Of a stretch of 64,000 nucleotides of DNA, positions 28,470 through 37,524 are shown in pieces (position 1 is the first letter of the stretch; each line of letters opens with the position of its first letter). A program made the translations under genes and the position numbers. The notes under the pieces are model-generated. The model was given only the letters and a program-made list of their open reading frames with translations, was not told the origin of the DNA and did not search any database. The DNA is from Streptomyces sp. NBC_00483 (GTDB taxonomy: Bacteria; Actinomycetota; Actinomycetes; Streptomycetales; Streptomycetaceae): positions 868,001-932,000 of the forward strand of contig NZ_CP107880.1 of the NCBI RefSeq assembly GCF_036013745.1. The letters run 5' to 3'.

Positions 28470-30710
28470 TCACCCCGTCGCGTCGGCGAGGGCCAGTTCG
28501 TGGAGGCGGTCCGGGGGGCCGGGGCGGGCGTAGTACCAGCCCTGTGCGGTGTCGCAGTTGAGGTGCCTGAGCTGTTCGGCCTGCGCCCCGGTCTCCACGC
28601 CCTCGACGGTGACCGAGAGGTCGAGGCTGTGTGCGAGCGAGACGATGCCCTCGACGATCTTCAGGTCGACGGGGTCCGCGGGGAACTGCTGCATTCCCTG
28701 CGTGAAGGAGCGGTCCAGCTTCAGGACGTTCACGGGCAGGCGGCGCAGGTTGGCCAGATTCGAGTAGCCGGTGCCGAAGTCGTCGAGGGCGATGTCGACG
28801 CCCATTTCGGAGAGCCGTCTGAGGGGCTTCAGGAGGTCGTCGTCGGCGCCGATAAGCGCCGACTCCGTGACCTCGAGGCAGAGCGCGTCCGGTTCGAGGC
28901 CGAAGCGCTCCAGGATGTCGACGGTGTCCGTCACCAGGCCGGGGTGGGTCAGCTGCATCGGGGACAGGTTGACGTTGATGCGGAACGGGCCCGCCTCCTC
29001 GTACCGGTCCTGCCAGATCCGCGCCTGCCGGACCGATTCCTCGAGGACCCAGCGGCCGAGCGGCACGATCAGCCCTGTGTGCTCGGCGAGCGGGATGAAG
29101 CGGTCGGGGCCGAGCACGCCGTGCTGCGGGTGCAGCCAGCGGACCAGGGCCTCGGCACCGCGCACGCTGCCGTCGCCGAGGTGCACCAGGGGCTGGTACT
29201 CGATGAAGAACTCGCCGCGGTCCAGGGCGGCGGGCAGCGCCGTCGTCAGACCGTGCCGCGTGATCGCCCGGGCGTCGGCCTCGGGGTCGGCCAGCTCGTA
29301 GCGGTTGCCGCCCGCGGACTTGGCCCGGTACATCGTGATGTCGGCACTGCGCAGCACCTCGGCGGGGCTGCGCTCGGCGGCCGGGCCCTCGACGATGCCG
29401 ACCGAACCGCGCACGGTCAGCTCGCGGCCGTCGATGCGGATGGGCGTGGCCAGGGCGTGCATGATGCGTCCTGCCAGCTCGTCGACCTCGGCCTGGGTGT
29501 CCTTGCCGGTGGTCAGCGCCACGAACTCGTCGCCGCCGAGCCGCGCGACCATCTCGCCGGGCGCGGTGGCGCAGGCCTGGAGGCGGTCCGCGACCTCGAC
29601 GAGGAGCCGGTCGCCCGCCGCGTGGCCGAGGCTGTCGTTGATTGTCTTGAAGCCGTCGAGGTCGAGGTAGCAGAGGCCGAAGCGCATGCCGTTGCCCGCG
29701 CTGAGCACCTTCTCCAGGCGCTCGAAGAACAGGGTGCGGTTGGGGAGCCCGGTGAGCGCGTCATGGGTGGCTTCGTAGCGCAGCCGCAGGTTCAGCAGCC
29801 GGCGCTCGGTCACGTCCTCCATGAGCGCCAGCTGGTACTGGGGGGCGCCGTCCGCGTCGCGCAGCAGCGAGACCGTCAGGTTCGTCCACAGGGCGGTGCC
29901 GTCCGGACGCGAGTAGGCCTTCTCCACCCGGTAGTGCTCGCGGTCCCCCTGCACCAGCTCGTGGTACATGCGCCAGATGTGCGGGGCGTCCTCGGGGTGG
30001 GTCAGCTGGTGGGCCTTGCGCTTGAGCAGCTGCTGCCTGCTGCCGCCGAACATCCGCACCATCGTCTCGTTGACCTCGAGGATGGTGCCATCGAGGTCGG
30101 CGATCCCGATGCCGATCGCGGCGCCGTGGAACACCGCGCGGAACTTGGCCTCGCTCGCGTGCAGGGCCTCGGCGACGGCGCTGCGGGCGTCGAGCGCGGC
30201 GCGCGATATGGCCTCCTGTTCGCTGCGGGTGCGCTCCCGCAGCGCGCCCGCGAACCCGGCGGCCATCGCGTGCTGGATGCGGGCGCAGCGGGAGCGCAGT
30301 TCCTCCGCGCGCTCCGCGGAGGGCTCCTGTTCGCCGCAGTGCCGGACGAGATGGGTCTCCACCACGTCGAGGGACTGGGTGAGCGCCTCGGGGTCGGTGC
30401 AGTGGGCGTCGACCAGGGCCGCGCCGACGGCCTGTGCCTCCGCGCTGTCCAGGGCCTGCGCGGCGAGCACGGTGCGCAACCGGCGTACGAGCGGCACGAG
30501 TTCCGTCTCGAACTCGTGCCGGGTCAGCGAGGTCGCCGTGACCGGGAAGATCGCCCGGCTCCAGATCATGGCGAACTCGCGGGCTCTGTCTTCGGTCCCG
30601 CCCGACGCATCACCACCGATGCCGTCGTCGGTCCGTGCCGACTTGCCCGCCCGGCCGGCTTTTCCGGCCTGAGGTCCGGGGTTCGTGCCCCGGGAGGATG
30701 CAGCAGTCAC
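28470..30710 (-). CDS. rmdA: PAS-GGDEF-EAL cyclic-di-GMP turnover protein (RmdA-like)
   Basis: A 746-residue soluble signalling protein. An N-terminal helical region is followed by a PAS/PAC sensor (FRAVFHGAAIGIGIADLDGT to LALMEDVTERR), a GGDEF domain (THDALTGLPNRTLF, ARLGGDEFVAL) and an EAL domain (GAEALVRWLHPQHG, DDFGTGYSNLANLRRLP, TVEGVETGAQAEQL). Both catalytic signatures are intact, so synthesis and hydrolysis of c-di-GMP are possible. Lack of membrane helices and the domain order match RmdA of Streptomyces, reported to act as a phosphodiesterase controlling development; the gene name rests on this similarity and on remembered synteny. GTG 30710 overlaps the preceding methyltransferase stop. 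Confidence 0.85.
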   Translation of the reverse strand: MTAASSRGTNPGPQAGKAGRAGKSARTDDGIGGDASGGTEDRAREFAMIWSRAIFPVTATSLTRHEFETELVPLVRRLRTVLAAQALDSAEAQAVGAALVDAHCTDPEALTQSLDVVETHLVRHCGEQEPSAERAEELRSRCARIQHAMAAGFAGALRERTRSEQEAISRAALDARSAVAEALHASEAKFRAVFHGAAIGIGIADLDGTILEVNETMVRMFGGSRQQLLKRKAHQLTHPEDAPHIWRMYHELVQGDREHYRVEKAYSRPDGTALWTNLTVSLLRDADGAPQYQLALMEDVTERRLLNLRLRYEATHDALTGLPNRTLFFERLEKVLSAGNGMRFGLCYLDLDGFKTINDSLGHAAGDRLLVEVADRLQACATAPGEMVARLGGDEFVALTTGKDTQAEVDELAGRIMHALATPIRIDGRELTVRGSVGIVEGPAAERSPAEVLRSADITMYRAKSAGGNRYELADPEADARAITRHGLTTALPAALDRGEFFIEYQPLVHLGDGSVRGAEALVRWLHPQHGVLGPDRFIPLAEHTGLIVPLGRWVLEESVRQARIWQDRYEEAGPFRINVNLSPMQLTHPGLVTDTVDILERFGLEPDALCLEVTESALIGADDDLLKPLRRLSEMGVDIALDDFGTGYSNLANLRRLPVNVLKLDRSFTQGMQQFPADPVDLKIVEGIVSLAHSLDLSVTVEGVETGAQAEQLRHLNCDTAQGWYYARPGPPDRLHELALADATG

Positions 30711-31534
30711 GCCTTGCGCCCCACTCCCACATAGCCCGCGTACGTGTACGGGTCCTCGTCCTCCGGGGCGGTGTCGGGCCGCCACACCGGCATCGCCACG
30801 ATGCCCGGTGCGACCACCTCGTACCCCTTGAAGAACCGTTTGATCTCGTCGCGGTTCCGCATGATCAGCGGATTGCGGACATCGTTTCGATAGACGTCGA
30901 CCATCCCGTCCGCCCGCTCCGTCTCTATGGGCATGCCCTCATTGGAGGCATGCGTCACAATGAGCAGGCTGCCGGGTGCGAGCGCCTCACTGAGTTCGGC
31001 CACCGCCGCGTACGGGTCGTCGGCCTCCTCGATGAAGTGCAGTACGGCGACGAGGAGCAGGGCCACCGGCCGTTCCAGGTCGAGGAGTTCGGCGACTTCG
31101 GGGCTCTCCAGGATCTCCCGCGGCTTGCGAAGGTCCGCCGTGACGACTCCGGTGTGCGGGACGTCCTCGAGGACCGCCTTGCTGTGCGCGACGGCGACCG
31201 GGTCGTGGTCGACGTACACCACGCTCGCTCCGGGGCTCGCCTGCTGGGCCACCTCGTGCACATTGCCGAACGTCGGGATGCCGGAGCCGATGTCGAGGAA
31301 CTGTGTGATGCCCTGCTCGGCGGCGTACCGCACGGCCCGGCGCATGAACGCCCGGTTCGCCTGCATGATCTTGGGCAGCCCCGGCAGGAACTCCATGGCC
31401 TTGCGGGCGGCCTCCCGGTCGACCTCGAAGTTGTGCGAACCGCCCAGGTAGAAGTCATAGATTCGGGACACACTGGGCACCGAGATGTCGATGCCCCGTG
31501 GGGCCCAGGCGGGACGCTGCATCAAGGTCTCCAT
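30707..31534 (-). CDS. DUF574-family SAM-dependent methyltransferase
   Basis: A 275-residue Methyltransf_19 (DUF574) protein, a family expanded in Streptomyces and of unknown substrate. The signature start is VPSVSRIYDFYLGGSHNFEV, with NRAFMRRAVRYAAEQGITQF, the SAM site LDIGSGIPTFGNVHEVAQ, VVYVDHDPVAVAH, and a C-terminal VYRNDVRNPLIMRNRDEI. It overlaps the GGDEF/EAL gene by four bases (GTGA), tying the two into one transcript. The 283 bases upstream of it hold a TTGACT (near 31590) but no convincing -10. Confidence 0.88.
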   Translation of the reverse strand: METLMQRPAWAPRGIDISVPSVSRIYDFYLGGSHNFEVDREAARKAMEFLPGLPKIMQANRAFMRRAVRYAAEQGITQFLDIGSGIPTFGNVHEVAQQASPGASVVYVDHDPVAVAHSKAVLEDVPHTGVVTADLRKPREILESPEVAELLDLERPVALLLVAVLHFIEEADDPYAAVAELSEALAPGSLLIVTHASNEGMPIETERADGMVDVYRNDVRNPLIMRNRDEIKRFFKGYEVVAPGIVAMPVWRPDTAPEDEDPYTYAGYVGVGRKA

Positions 31535-31817
31535 GGCGTAGGCGTGCCGGTGTTCGAGCAGAGGCTACTGATCCACCGCCAATGGAGCGAGTCAAAACGG
31601 AAATTGACCGTCCGTTCCCGGTCACTGCCTCCGTCACGTGCCAATCGGCAACGATCCGAAACCATCCCGAAACCTTCTCTTTCCTCGACGAAAAGAACCG
31701 GCCCGCTCCCTCCACACGGCCTGACCTGGCCATGCGGGGAACGGACCGGCGACGAGCCAATTCCGTTGACGACTCTACTGTGAGCGACTCACCGAACGCA
31801 CTTGACCCTCCTGGTTG

Positions 31818-32777
31818 TTACTTGGGAGCGCCTACCGGCTTTCCATTCGGAGCGGCCGCGTACCAAGTACCTCCTACGCCCTGACCGTTCGTGTCACCTG
31901 GCTTTTTGTCGCCCGAGAAGGTGTAGACGGGCCAGCAGTTCAAGGTCTGCTGCTTGGTTCCGTCGGGCCTTGTGAAGGTCATGTAGCCCTTCAGTGGAAT
32001 GTTCTGTGTGTCGTTCTTCGCAACCGGAGCGAGTGCGGGCCACTTCTCGGCGCAGGCGCCGACGCAGTTCGACTTGATGGGCCAGGCCGAGTCCTTGAGG
32101 AAGCGGTAGACCGTCATCCCGTTCTTGTCGACGACGACCTCACCGAGCTTCGGGTCGTTGCGCGTGGAGAGGCCCTCGAGGTCGGCGGGTTGGGCCCCGG
32201 CCTCCTGCTCGGCCTTCTTGTTGGCCTTCTTGCCGTCGGGGGCCGCGGCCCACCAAGTTCCGCCCACTCCCTGGCCCTTGACGTCACCGGCCTTCTTGTC
32301 CATCGCGTAGTGGTACATGGGCCAGCCGTCGACCGTCAGCTGCTTCGTGCCGTCGGCGGCGGTGACCTCGCCGAGCAGTGAGGCGTCGACGCCGGGCGCG
32401 GCCTTGGCGCCGCTCGCCGGCACGACCGGCCACGCCTTCAGGCAGGCCGCGTCGCAGTTCGACTTGGGCGGTTCGGCGGTGTCCTTGTCGAAGCGGTACA
32501 GGGTCATACCGTCGCTGTCGGTGAGCACCTTGCCGAGTTCCTCGCTGTCCCACGAGGCCAGCTGTCCCGCGGACTTGGCCTTGGCCGCGCTCTTGTCGGT
32601 GGTGCCCGACGAGCCGTAACCGTCGGAGGACCCGTAGCCGCCTTGCGCATCGGCCGCGCTGCCCACGTTCTGGCCCGTGTCCGCCTGGTCGCCCTGGTCC
32701 TGACCGCACGCCGTCGTCAGCGCCAGCAGGGCCGCAGCTGTCGCTACGAGCGAGGCGCTCCGCCAGGAGGTCTTCAT
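31818..32777 (-). CDS. Lipoprotein with two secreted PF03640-type repeats
   Basis: A 319-residue surface lipoprotein. The signal peptide ends in the lipobox LTTAC, followed by a Gly/Ser/Asp linker (GGYGSSDGYGSSG). Two homologous modules of about 110 residues follow; each has a GMTLYRF or GMTVYRF strand, a CxxxC pair (CDAACLKAWP, CVGACAEKWP), a TKQLTVDGWPMYHY or TKQQTLNCWPVYTF strand and the closing GQGVGGTWWAA or GQGVGGTWYAA. The family is widespread and may take part in extracellular redox or metal handling, but its function is not established. ATG 32777 has GGGAG six bases upstream. It corresponds in type to S. coelicolor SCO0930. Confidence 0.9.
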   Translation of the reverse strand: MKTSWRSASLVATAAALLALTTACGQDQGDQADTGQNVGSAADAQGGYGSSDGYGSSGTTDKSAAKAKSAGQLASWDSEELGKVLTDSDGMTLYRFDKDTAEPPKSNCDAACLKAWPVVPASGAKAAPGVDASLLGEVTAADGTKQLTVDGWPMYHYAMDKKAGDVKGQGVGGTWWAAAPDGKKANKKAEQEAGAQPADLEGLSTRNDPKLGEVVVDKNGMTVYRFLKDSAWPIKSNCVGACAEKWPALAPVAKNDTQNIPLKGYMTFTRPDGTKQQTLNCWPVYTFSGDKKPGDTNGQGVGGTWYAAAPNGKPVGAPK

Positions 32778-33029
32778 CTCAACTCCCGCACATTGCTTGG
32801 GTGTTGTGCGAGCCCCGGGTGGGTCGCACATGGCCCTAGGTACGCGCGGCGGTGACGGCTGTGTTCAATGCGGGGGAAGATTTCTTCGGGTGCGGCAGAG
32901 GAGTGCCCCGTAAGGCGCAGGTTCCGTAGCAGGCCCGCGCACTCCTGCAAACCCGAATGCTCCCGCGCCCCACCATCGGGGCATTCCGGGTCCGTGTCGG
33001 CGTGCCGGGGCCCGCCGCTGCTCAGGATC

Positions 33030-33605
33030 ATGGTCGTGCATCGAACCAAGCGCTCCGGGTCAGCCCTGGTCACCCGCGTCATCGCGGTGCTCGCCACCGC
33101 CTGGCTGTGCGGCGCGCCGAGCGCGGCCGCCATCGCCGCACCGCTCGCCGTCCCTGCCGACGCTTGCGCGTACGCCTCCGTCGACGGCGGCTCGTCGGGC
33201 GACGCGGTGGCGGTCTCCGGCAGCGGCGTCATCTGCCGCGCGGGCCCCAGCACTCCCCCACCGAAGAAGCCCGCCCCCAAGCCTCCGCCCCCCAAGCCGG
33301 CACCCCCACCACCTCCTCCACCTCCGCCGCCAACACCTCCGCCGCCTCCGCCTCCACCGACACCAACACCGACCCCGACGCCTCCCCCACCTCCGCCCCC
33401 GGCTCCCGAACCGCCCCCGAAACCACAGCCGAAGCCGACCCCGACCCATACGAAGCCGCCGCCCAGCCCGAAGCCGGTGCACTACCCGGCCTACCGCCCC
33501 ACCGCCCACCGCGCCCCACCGCGCGGCGGCCCGTCCCTGGTCACGCTCACCCTGCTCATCACAGCGCCCGCGGTGCTCGCCGTCGCCGCGCTGCGCCCCC
33601 GCTGA
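33030..33605 (+). CDS. Exported, proline-rich, membrane-anchored protein
   Basis: A 191-residue protein with a signal segment (ALVTRVIAVLATAWLCGAPS), a short Ala/Ser/Val-rich region with two Cys, about 85 residues dominated by Pro, Lys and Thr (PPPP, PTPTPTP, KPQPKPTPTHTKPP), and a C-terminal helix (VTLTLLITAPAVLAVAALRP). The rod-like Pro region probably spans the cell wall. ATG 33030 has CAGGA upstream; GTG 33036 is in frame. The next gene, a DUF4239 membrane protein, begins 27 bases later, suggesting joint expression. No enzymatic domain is visible. Confidence 0.8.
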   Translation: MVVHRTKRSGSALVTRVIAVLATAWLCGAPSAAAIAAPLAVPADACAYASVDGGSSGDAVAVSGSGVICRAGPSTPPPKKPAPKPPPPKPAPPPPPPPPPPTPPPPPPPPTPTPTPTPPPPPPPAPEPPPKPQPKPTPTHTKPPPSPKPVHYPAYRPTAHRAPPRGGPSLVTLTLLITAPAVLAVAALRPR

Positions 33606-33632
33606 ACTTGTTGAACATTTGTGGAGCTGTCG

Positions 33633-34394
33633 ATGTCGGAATGGCTTGTTCTCGCCCTCGCGATGCTCGCGGTCTGCGGTGTCGTCCTCGTCGTCCAGGT
33701 CCTGCAGCAGCGCAGGATCGGCGATGACGACGACCCGTCCGAGACTCCCGACGTCATCGAGTACATGACGATGATGATCGGCGTGGTCTACGCGATCGTC
33801 CTCGGCCTCGCCATCGCGGGCGTCTGGGAGGGCCGCAGCGCCGCCGAGGACCACGTACGCAACGAGGCGCAGGCGCTGCACGAGGTCAATGAACGCGTCC
33901 GGGTCTACCCGGCGGACGTGCGGGACAAGATTCGCGCGGATGTCGACAGGTATGTCAGCCATGTCGTCACCACCGAATGGGACTCGATGCGCAACAAGGG
34001 CGAGCTGACCGCCAAGGGCGACGCGCTGTTGCAGAAGGTGCGCGAGGACGTCACGGACTTCGAGCCGAAGAACGACTTCCAGGCGCAGGCCTACCAGCCG
34101 CTGCTCGACCAGGTGACGGCCGCCGACGAGGCGCGCGGAGCCCGCTCGGACTCGACAAGCGCCACGATGCCGGGCGTCGTCTGGTTCGGTCTGATCGTCG
34201 GCGCCCTGGTCACCATCGGCATGATCTTCGCGCTGCAGATCAGGCGCACCAAGCGCGAGCTGGTCCTCGCCGGGCTCTTCTCGTCCCTGATCGCGTTCCT
34301 GCTCTTCCTGATCTGGGACCTCGACGCGCCGTACAGCCGGGGCGTCGCGGCCACGGCGGAACCGTTCCTGATGCTGTTCCCCGGCGCGAACTGA
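33633..34394 (+). CDS. DUF4239 (bestrophin-like domain) membrane protein
   Basis: A 253-residue membrane protein. TM1 is at the N-terminus (WLVLALAMLAVCGVVLVVQV), TM2 is MIGVVYAIVLGLAIAGVW, and TM3-TM4 near the C-terminus are VVWFGLIVGALVTIGMIFAL and LAGLFSSLIAFLLFLIWDLD. A charged cytoplasmic helical domain lies between TM2 and TM3. The EGRSAAEDHVRNEAQAL segment after TM2 is characteristic of DUF4239. Function is unknown; a resemblance to bestrophin channels is noted for the family. ATG 33633 has GGAG six bases upstream, preferred over GTG 33621. Confidence 0.85.
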   Translation: MSEWLVLALAMLAVCGVVLVVQVLQQRRIGDDDDPSETPDVIEYMTMMIGVVYAIVLGLAIAGVWEGRSAAEDHVRNEAQALHEVNERVRVYPADVRDKIRADVDRYVSHVVTTEWDSMRNKGELTAKGDALLQKVREDVTDFEPKNDFQAQAYQPLLDQVTAADEARGARSDSTSATMPGVVWFGLIVGALVTIGMIFALQIRRTKRELVLAGLFSSLIAFLLFLIWDLDAPYSRGVAATAEPFLMLFPGAN

Positions 34395-34440
34395 CCGTTT
34401 CCTGCTGCGGTTCGCCCCTGCGCGCCGCACGCTGTGGTGC

Positions 34441-34695
34441 ATGACCCGATGGCACGCACCGATCGTCGTCCACCCGCCCGCACCGGCGGGTGGACGGCAT
34501 GTCTCCGTCCGCGGACAGGCGCTCGGCCTGGCGCACAGCGATACGGACCTGACCGAGCTGCTGCGTCGCGCCGGGTTCGGCGAGTCGGACGTGACGCTGG
34601 ACGATCCGCACCTCGTGGAGTGGCGTGGCGCGGACCCGCACGTCTGGCACGCCGGCGGTCCGATCGAGCATCAGCACGGCCGGGAAGACACCTGA
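34441..34695 (+). CDS. Small hypothetical protein
   Basis: An 84-residue protein with no family I recognise. It is rich in His and Asp, with a central GLAHSDTDLTELLRRAGFG and a C-terminal WRGADPHVWHAGGPIEHQ. Codon use is normal for the window (strong G/C at third positions), which supports it as a gene. It lies 46 bases after the DUF4239 gene on the same strand; the ribosome site is weak. Confidence 0.55.
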   Translation: MTRWHAPIVVHPPAPAGGRHVSVRGQALGLAHSDTDLTELLRRAGFGESDVTLDDPHLVEWRGADPHVWHAGGPIEHQHGREDT

Positions 34696-34836
34696 CCGGC
34701 CCACATGTGTGCCCCGTTCGTACGACACCGATCGCGGCCGTACGGGGGTGTCCCTAGCGTTTCCGGCATCGAGGTGCCTGTCCCCTGCGCGCGGAAACGG
34801 TCCGCTGCCGCTCCTCGTGGACCCCGGAGGAACCCC

Positions 34837-35343
34837 ATGCACGCGATACGCGCCGCATCCGCCGCCGCTCTCTCGCTCACCGCACTGACCCTGACCGCGC
34901 CGACGGCGCACGCCGAGGACTCCGACTCGTTCCGGCCGAGCATCTCCCCCACCACGATCGCCGCGGGCGGCAAGGTGACCCTGTCGGCCAGCGGGTGCAA
35001 GGGGGACACCGAAGTGTCGGCCGGGATCTTCGACACCGCCAAGATCGGCCCCGGCGAGGGCCCCCGCACCGTTCCCGTCGACTGGGACGCGAAGCAGGGC
35101 GCCGCCTACACCGTGACGTTCACCTGCGACGGCGGCCAGCCCCGCAGGGTCGACCTCACCATCGCCACCGGCCGCCCCGACTCCTCCCCCAGCCCCGTCC
35201 CCCAGGGCGTCAAGGCCGGTATCGGTGGCAGCGCCGGTGGGCTCGACCTGCAAGAGGTCGCCCTCGGTGGCGCGCTGATCGCGGGCGCGCTCGGCACCGC
35301 GTACGTCGTGGCGCGCCGCCGCACCGGCGACAAGAGCGCCTGA
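34837..35343 (+). CDS. Secreted protein with C-terminal transmembrane anchor
   Basis: A 168-residue protein with a signal peptide (MHAIRAASAAALSLTALTLT, cleavage after AHA), an immunoglobulin-like beta domain (SPTTIAAGGKVTLSASGCKG to AYTVTFTCDGG) with two Cys that could form a disulfide, a Ser/Pro linker, and a C-terminal helix ending RRRTGDK. No LPxTG is present, so it is probably not itself a sortase substrate although a sortase gene follows 19 bases later. GGAGG six bases upstream supports ATG 34837. Similar pairs recur in Streptomyces. Confidence 0.82.
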   Translation: MHAIRAASAAALSLTALTLTAPTAHAEDSDSFRPSISPTTIAAGGKVTLSASGCKGDTEVSAGIFDTAKIGPGEGPRTVPVDWDAKQGAAYTVTFTCDGGQPRRVDLTIATGRPDSSPSPVPQGVKAGIGGSAGGLDLQEVALGGALIAGALGTAYVVARRRTGDKSA

Positions 35344-35362
35344 CCCGCCCCGCCGCCTCCCC

Positions 35363-36022
35363 ATGTCGAACTGGCGCTTCGCGGACGAGGAACGGCCCAG
35401 AAGGCGCGCCCCGTGGGGTGTGCTCGCGCTGGTGCTGCTCACCGGGCTCGCACTCGTCCGCAGCGGGTCCGGGGAGTTCGACTCGGGCCCGCCGCAGCCC
35501 GCATCTGCGGCAGCCGACGAACGGCGCGCGCCTGAGCCGGCGCAGGCGAAGGCCGCCCGCCCGCTGTCCTTCTCGCCGGTCGACCGGGTCCGGATCCCGG
35601 CGATCCGGGTCGACGCACCCGTGACGGAGGTCGGCCTGGACGCGGAGGGCTGGATCGACGCGCCGCCGCCAAAAGAAGCCAATCTGGCGGGCTGGTTCTC
35701 GGGCGCCGCGGCGCCAGGCGAGCGGGGCACCGCGGTCGTCGTCGGCCACGTCGACAACGCACGCGGCCCCGCCGTCTTCTACGGCCTGGGCTCGCTGCGC
35801 GAGGGCCACCACGTGGAGATCCGCCGCAAGGACGGCAGGACGGCCGTCTTCCGGGTCTACGGGGTCGAGGTGTTCGCGAAGTCCCGTTTTCCGGGCCGCA
35901 AGGTCTATCGCTCGCACAGCACACCGGAGCTGCGGCTCATCACGTGCGGCGGCCACTTTTCGAAGCGCGACGGTTACGAGGGGAATGTCGTGGCGTTCGC
36001 GCGCCTGGTGTCGACGCGCTGA
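35363..36022 (+). CDS. Class F sortase
   Basis: A 219-residue membrane-bound transpeptidase. It has a single N-terminal helix (WGVLALVLLTGLALVRSGSG), a linker, and the sortase barrel: VRIPAIRVDAPVTEVGLD, the catalytic His in AVVVGHVDNARGP, the Cys in LRLITCGGHFSKRDGY, and a likely Arg downstream in AFARLVSTR. The ITCGG form and overall length are typical of actinobacterial class F enzymes. Sortases cleave sorting signals and attach proteins to peptidoglycan, but no classic LPxTG protein is encoded in the window. Confidence 0.9.
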   Translation: MSNWRFADEERPRRRAPWGVLALVLLTGLALVRSGSGEFDSGPPQPASAAADERRAPEPAQAKAARPLSFSPVDRVRIPAIRVDAPVTEVGLDAEGWIDAPPPKEANLAGWFSGAAAPGERGTAVVVGHVDNARGPAVFYGLGSLREGHHVEIRRKDGRTAVFRVYGVEVFAKSRFPGRKVYRSHSTPELRLITCGGHFSKRDGYEGNVVAFARLVSTR

Positions 36023-36029
36023 CCTCACA

Positions 36030-36854
36030 TCACACGCCGTACGGGCGCGGAACCGTCATCCGGTACCCGGCGTCTAGCAGGCGCGGCAGATAGCTGCGTA
36101 CGGCGGTGAGTGTCTGGGAGCGGTCGCCTCCCGCGTCGTGGTTGAGGACGATCACGCCGGGGGCCGCCCGGTTCACGACCCGGGAGATCACCGTCGGGGC
36201 GCCGGGGTTGTCCCAGTCGAGCGAGTCCACGGTCCAGGCCAGGGGCTCCATGCCGAGTTCGGTCCCCAGCTCGAAGACGTTCCGGTTCCACGCACCGTAG
36301 GGCGCCCGGAACCAGAGCGGAGGCTCGCCGATGGTCCGCTCGATGAGCTCGCAGGTGCGCTCGATCTCGGCGCGGATCCGCGTCCTGTCCAGCTTCAGGA
36401 GCAAGGGGTGCGTCCAGGTGTGGTTGCCGATGACATGTCCTTCGTCGGCCATCCTGCGCAGCAGGTCGGGGCTCTCCCGCGCCCGGTCCCCGCACACGAG
36501 GAACGTCGCGCGCACGTCGTGCTCGCGCAGGATCCGCAGGATCTCGGGGGTGTACGCGGGGTCGGGGCCGTCGTCGAAGGTGAGCGCCATGGCGCGGTCG
36601 CCGGGATCGGTGCCGAGGCTCAGGATGGGCGCCTTGCGCACCTTCAGGGCCGCGCGCCGCGGACCGCCCGGTCCGGCGATCGGGCGCAGCCGGTACATGG
36701 ACGGCTCGCGTACGGGTCGGGCGGCCCCGCCCGCCGGGTCCGGGGCGGCGCCCTGCCGGTCGGGTCCCGCGCAGCCGGTGAGCGCGGCCAGGCCGACGGC
36801 GGTGACGCCGCGCAGCAACGCGCGCCGTCCCGTGGTGTCCTGATGCTTTGTCAT
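36030..36854 (-). CDS. Polysaccharide deacetylase, Tat-type lipoprotein
   Basis: A 274-residue NodB-domain carbohydrate esterase. The N-terminus GRRALLRGVTAVGLAALTGC combines a twin-arginine motif with a lipobox, so it is probably exported folded and lipid-anchored. Catalytic motifs are all present: ALTFDDGPDP (motif 1, metal Asp), HVIGNHTWTHPLL (motif 2, HxxxH), RAPYGAWNRNV (motif 3), WTVDSLDWD and VIVLNHDAGG (motif 5 His). The likely substrate is wall peptidoglycan or chitin-like glycan GlcNAc. It is convergent with the sortase (eight-base gap) and divergent from the universal stress protein. A start two codons upstream is possible. Confidence 0.9.
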   Translation of the reverse strand: MTKHQDTTGRRALLRGVTAVGLAALTGCAGPDRQGAAPDPAGGAARPVREPSMYRLRPIAGPGGPRRAALKVRKAPILSLGTDPGDRAMALTFDDGPDPAYTPEILRILREHDVRATFLVCGDRARESPDLLRRMADEGHVIGNHTWTHPLLLKLDRTRIRAEIERTCELIERTIGEPPLWFRAPYGAWNRNVFELGTELGMEPLAWTVDSLDWDNPGAPTVISRVVNRAAPGVIVLNHDAGGDRSQTLTAVRSYLPRLLDAGYRMTVPRPYGV

Positions 36855-36953
36855 GATTAATGCGTGACACGGCACGCGGGCGCCGCGCACGGAACCACCG
36901 GATGGGACGCGGGAAAGCACCTGATCGGCGGCTTCTCGGTTAACCTCTGCCGC

Positions 36954-37415
36954 GTGACCGAAGATCAACCACATCAGTTCGAACGTGGCACCGACGGACC
37001 GAAAGTGATCGTCGTCGGTGTCGACGGATCCGATTCCTCGTTCCGCGCGGCGGCCTACGCAGGGGGCCTGGCCCGCAGGCAGCACGCGCTGCTCGCCGTG
37101 GTCTACGTGCAACCCGTGATGACGAGCGGGGCCGCGCTCGGGGTGCCCGTCGCCGAGACGACCGACGAGATCGCGGAGGGGCTCATCGCCTACATCCGCG
37201 AGGCCACGGAGCGGGTCAAGGGCATATACGACGTGCGCTGGGAGTTCCACACCTTCCGCGGCGACCCGTTCAACGGCCTGGTCACGGCCGCCGACGAGTT
37301 GAAGGCGGACGCGGTGGTGGTCGGTGCATCGGAACAGGCGGGACACCGCATCGTCGGCTCGGTCGCCGTACGCCTGGTGAAGGCGGGCCGCTGGCCGGTC
37401 ACGGTCGTCCCCTAA
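36954..37415 (+). CDS. Universal stress protein (UspA family)
   Basis: A 153-residue single-domain Usp. It begins VIVVGVDGSDSSFRAAAYAG and ends with VVVGASEQAGHRIVGSVAVRL then PVTVVP. The nucleotide-binding glycine pattern G-x(2)-G-x(9)-G(S/T) is present in part (GASEQAGHRIVGSV). GTG 36954 lies eight bases after TAACCT (36941-36946), with no ribosome site, so a leaderless message is likely. Confidence 0.88.
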   Translation: MTEDQPHQFERGTDGPKVIVVGVDGSDSSFRAAAYAGGLARRQHALLAVVYVQPVMTSGAALGVPVAETTDEIAEGLIAYIREATERVKGIYDVRWEFHTFRGDPFNGLVTAADELKADAVVVGASEQAGHRIVGSVAVRLVKAGRWPVTVVP

Positions 37416-37524
37416 AAATTTCCGTGGGTGCGCCAACGGCGCTGCTGTCTTCCGTACCTGCCGCCGCAGCGGCATCATGATCGGCCGTCAGCCGTCGTCG
37501 CAGCAGCGAAGAGGTGAGGTCCCC

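Noticed and set aside
28317..30734. An 805-codon plus-strand open frame opposite the GGDEF/EAL gene
   Set aside because: It is the complement of a strongly recognisable protein; long empty frames are normal at this GC content. The same applies to the 780-codon minus frame at 37399-39741 opposite the permease and many smaller ones.
31535..31817. A gene or riboswitch in the 283-base gap before the DUF574 gene
   Set aside because: No conserved frame, no recognised aptamer; only a TTGACT and a small GTGAG/CTCAC palindrome near 31780 were seen.
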